DNA from: an uncultured Exiguobacterium sp.
Lineage (GTDB): Bacteria; Bacillota; Bacilli; Exiguobacteriales; Exiguobacteriaceae
Direction of reading: 5' to 3'
NCBI GenBank assembly: GCA_913775715.1
Contig: CAJYMC010000008.1
Coordinates: 124,001 to 188,000, forward strand
DNA length: 64,000 bases
Below the pieces are notes generated by a model, which was given only the letters and a program-made list of their open reading frames with translations, had not been told where the DNA came from and ran no database searches. Positions 63,596 to 64,000 of this stretch are shown here, piece by piece. The first letter of the stretch is position 1, and every line of letters begins with the position of its first letter. A program made the translations under genes and the position numbers.

Positions 63596-64000
63596 CGGAA
63601 CACCTCGGCTAGCGCTTGATTCGTCACGTCCCAAATCGAACGATGCATTTGTACGTTCTCTGTTCGTGTCGTCTTGACTTCAAGAATCCGAGTGACGTTC
63701 GTCTCTTCTGCAAGTGCTTGACGTAATGCAGCAATCGAATCGATCGCCTGGTACGTCACACCGTAGCCGGAAGCGAGGGAAGCGAAGTCGAGATGCTGTG
63801 GTGTACCGAAGAGTGGCTCGAACACTGCTTGCTCGAGTTGTTGTTGTGGTAAAAAGCTAAAGATGCCGCCACCCGCATTGTTGATGAGAATGATCGTTAA
63901 CGGAAGCGTCCGTGCTGTCATCAGACCGTTGATATCATGAATGAACGCCAAGTCGCCGACGAGTAAGTAGCGGTGTGTGGCGTCAAACGTTGCTCCGAGC
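63592..64000 (-). CDS. menD: SEPHCHC synthase (MenD), C-terminal part, truncated by window edge
   Basis: The reading frame is open to the end of the window and encodes about 135 C-terminal residues of the thiamine-diphosphate enzyme MenD, the first committed step of menaquinone synthesis. The cofactor motif GDLAFIHDINGL followed by INNAGGGIFSFLP is diagnostic of MenD. The rest of the gene, and probably menF, lie beyond the window. It overlaps menH by four bases. Confidence 0.93.
   Translation of the reverse strand, partial: LGATFDATHRYLLVGDLAFIHDINGLMTARTLPLTIILINNAGGGIFSFLPQQQLEQAVFEPLFGTPQHLDFASLASGYGVTYQAIDSIAALRQALAEETNVTRILEVKTTRTENVQMHRSIWDVTNQALAEVFR

Noticed and set aside
1..64000. 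CRISPR arrays, insertion sequences, prophage, toxin gene clusters and retron-like elements
   Set aside because: No repeat-spacer pattern, transposase, phage structural gene or reverse transcriptase was seen in any frame.

Overview
The window looks like a chromosomal segment of a low-to-mid GC Firmicute, most likely Exiguobacterium or a close Bacillales relative. Evidence: strong AGGAGG-type ribosome binding sites with frequent GTG/TTG starts, an argCJBD-carAB-argF operon, a complete lia cell-envelope stress operon, a Bacillus-type Fnr with C-terminal cysteines, Tag-type teichoic acid enzymes, a T-box leader and a menDHBEC cluster. I see no prophage, insertion sequence, CRISPR array, rRNA operon or origin.

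Layout. 0-9.2 kb: arginine biosynthesis operon including the arginine-type carbamoyl-phosphate synthase. 9.2-14.2 kb: MBL hydrolase, tRNA-Gly, an orphan immunity-like gene pair, a lysophospholipase-like hydrolase and fhs. 14.3-25.6 kb: a carbohydrate ABC importer whose two permeases (14.3-16.1 kb) are separated from its binding lipoprotein (20.3 kb) by asnA (with an asparagine T-box), a DedA protein and a K+/H+ antiporter. A YesM/YesN-type two-component pair follows, after a purine permease. 25.6-27.8 kb: deoD and an aldehyde dehydrogenase. 27.8-30.6 kb: A+T-richer teichoic acid genes around tagD. 30.7-34 kb: fnr and a ba3-type terminal oxidase with a well-placed FNR site. 34-37.6 kb: liaIHFSR on the minus strand. 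37.6-41 kb: an RsgA-like GTPase and an ABC-F ATPase facing each other, each preceded by a short leader ORF and alternative RNA structures. 41-44 kb: pflBA with putative redox operators. 44.3-50.3 kb: a DEAD-box helicase operon and two tandem diguanylate cyclases. 50.4-59.4 kb: Uup-type ABC-F, PlsC, small membrane proteins, CvfB, a candidate structured RNA, CshA, a degenerate EAL protein and methionine aminopeptidase. 59.5-64 kb: menaquinone genes menC, menE, menB, menH and the 3' part of menD.

How the genes work together. Three themes recur. First, redox switching: Fnr, an oxidase with an FNR box at -41.5, pyruvate formate-lyase, menaquinone synthesis, and one 18-bp motif repeated upstream of both fnr and pflB. 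Second, translation and RNA homeostasis: two ABC-F proteins, an RsgA paralogue, two DEAD-box helicases, CvfB, MAP and a T-box. Third, envelope and signalling: Lia, teichoic acid, DedA, two GGDEF proteins and an EAL relic. The most novel-looking items are the leader-peptide attenuator in front of the RsgA-like gene, the long-stemmed RNA between cvfB and cshA, and the repeated redox motif. All of these are read from sequence only; no searches or folding programs were run.
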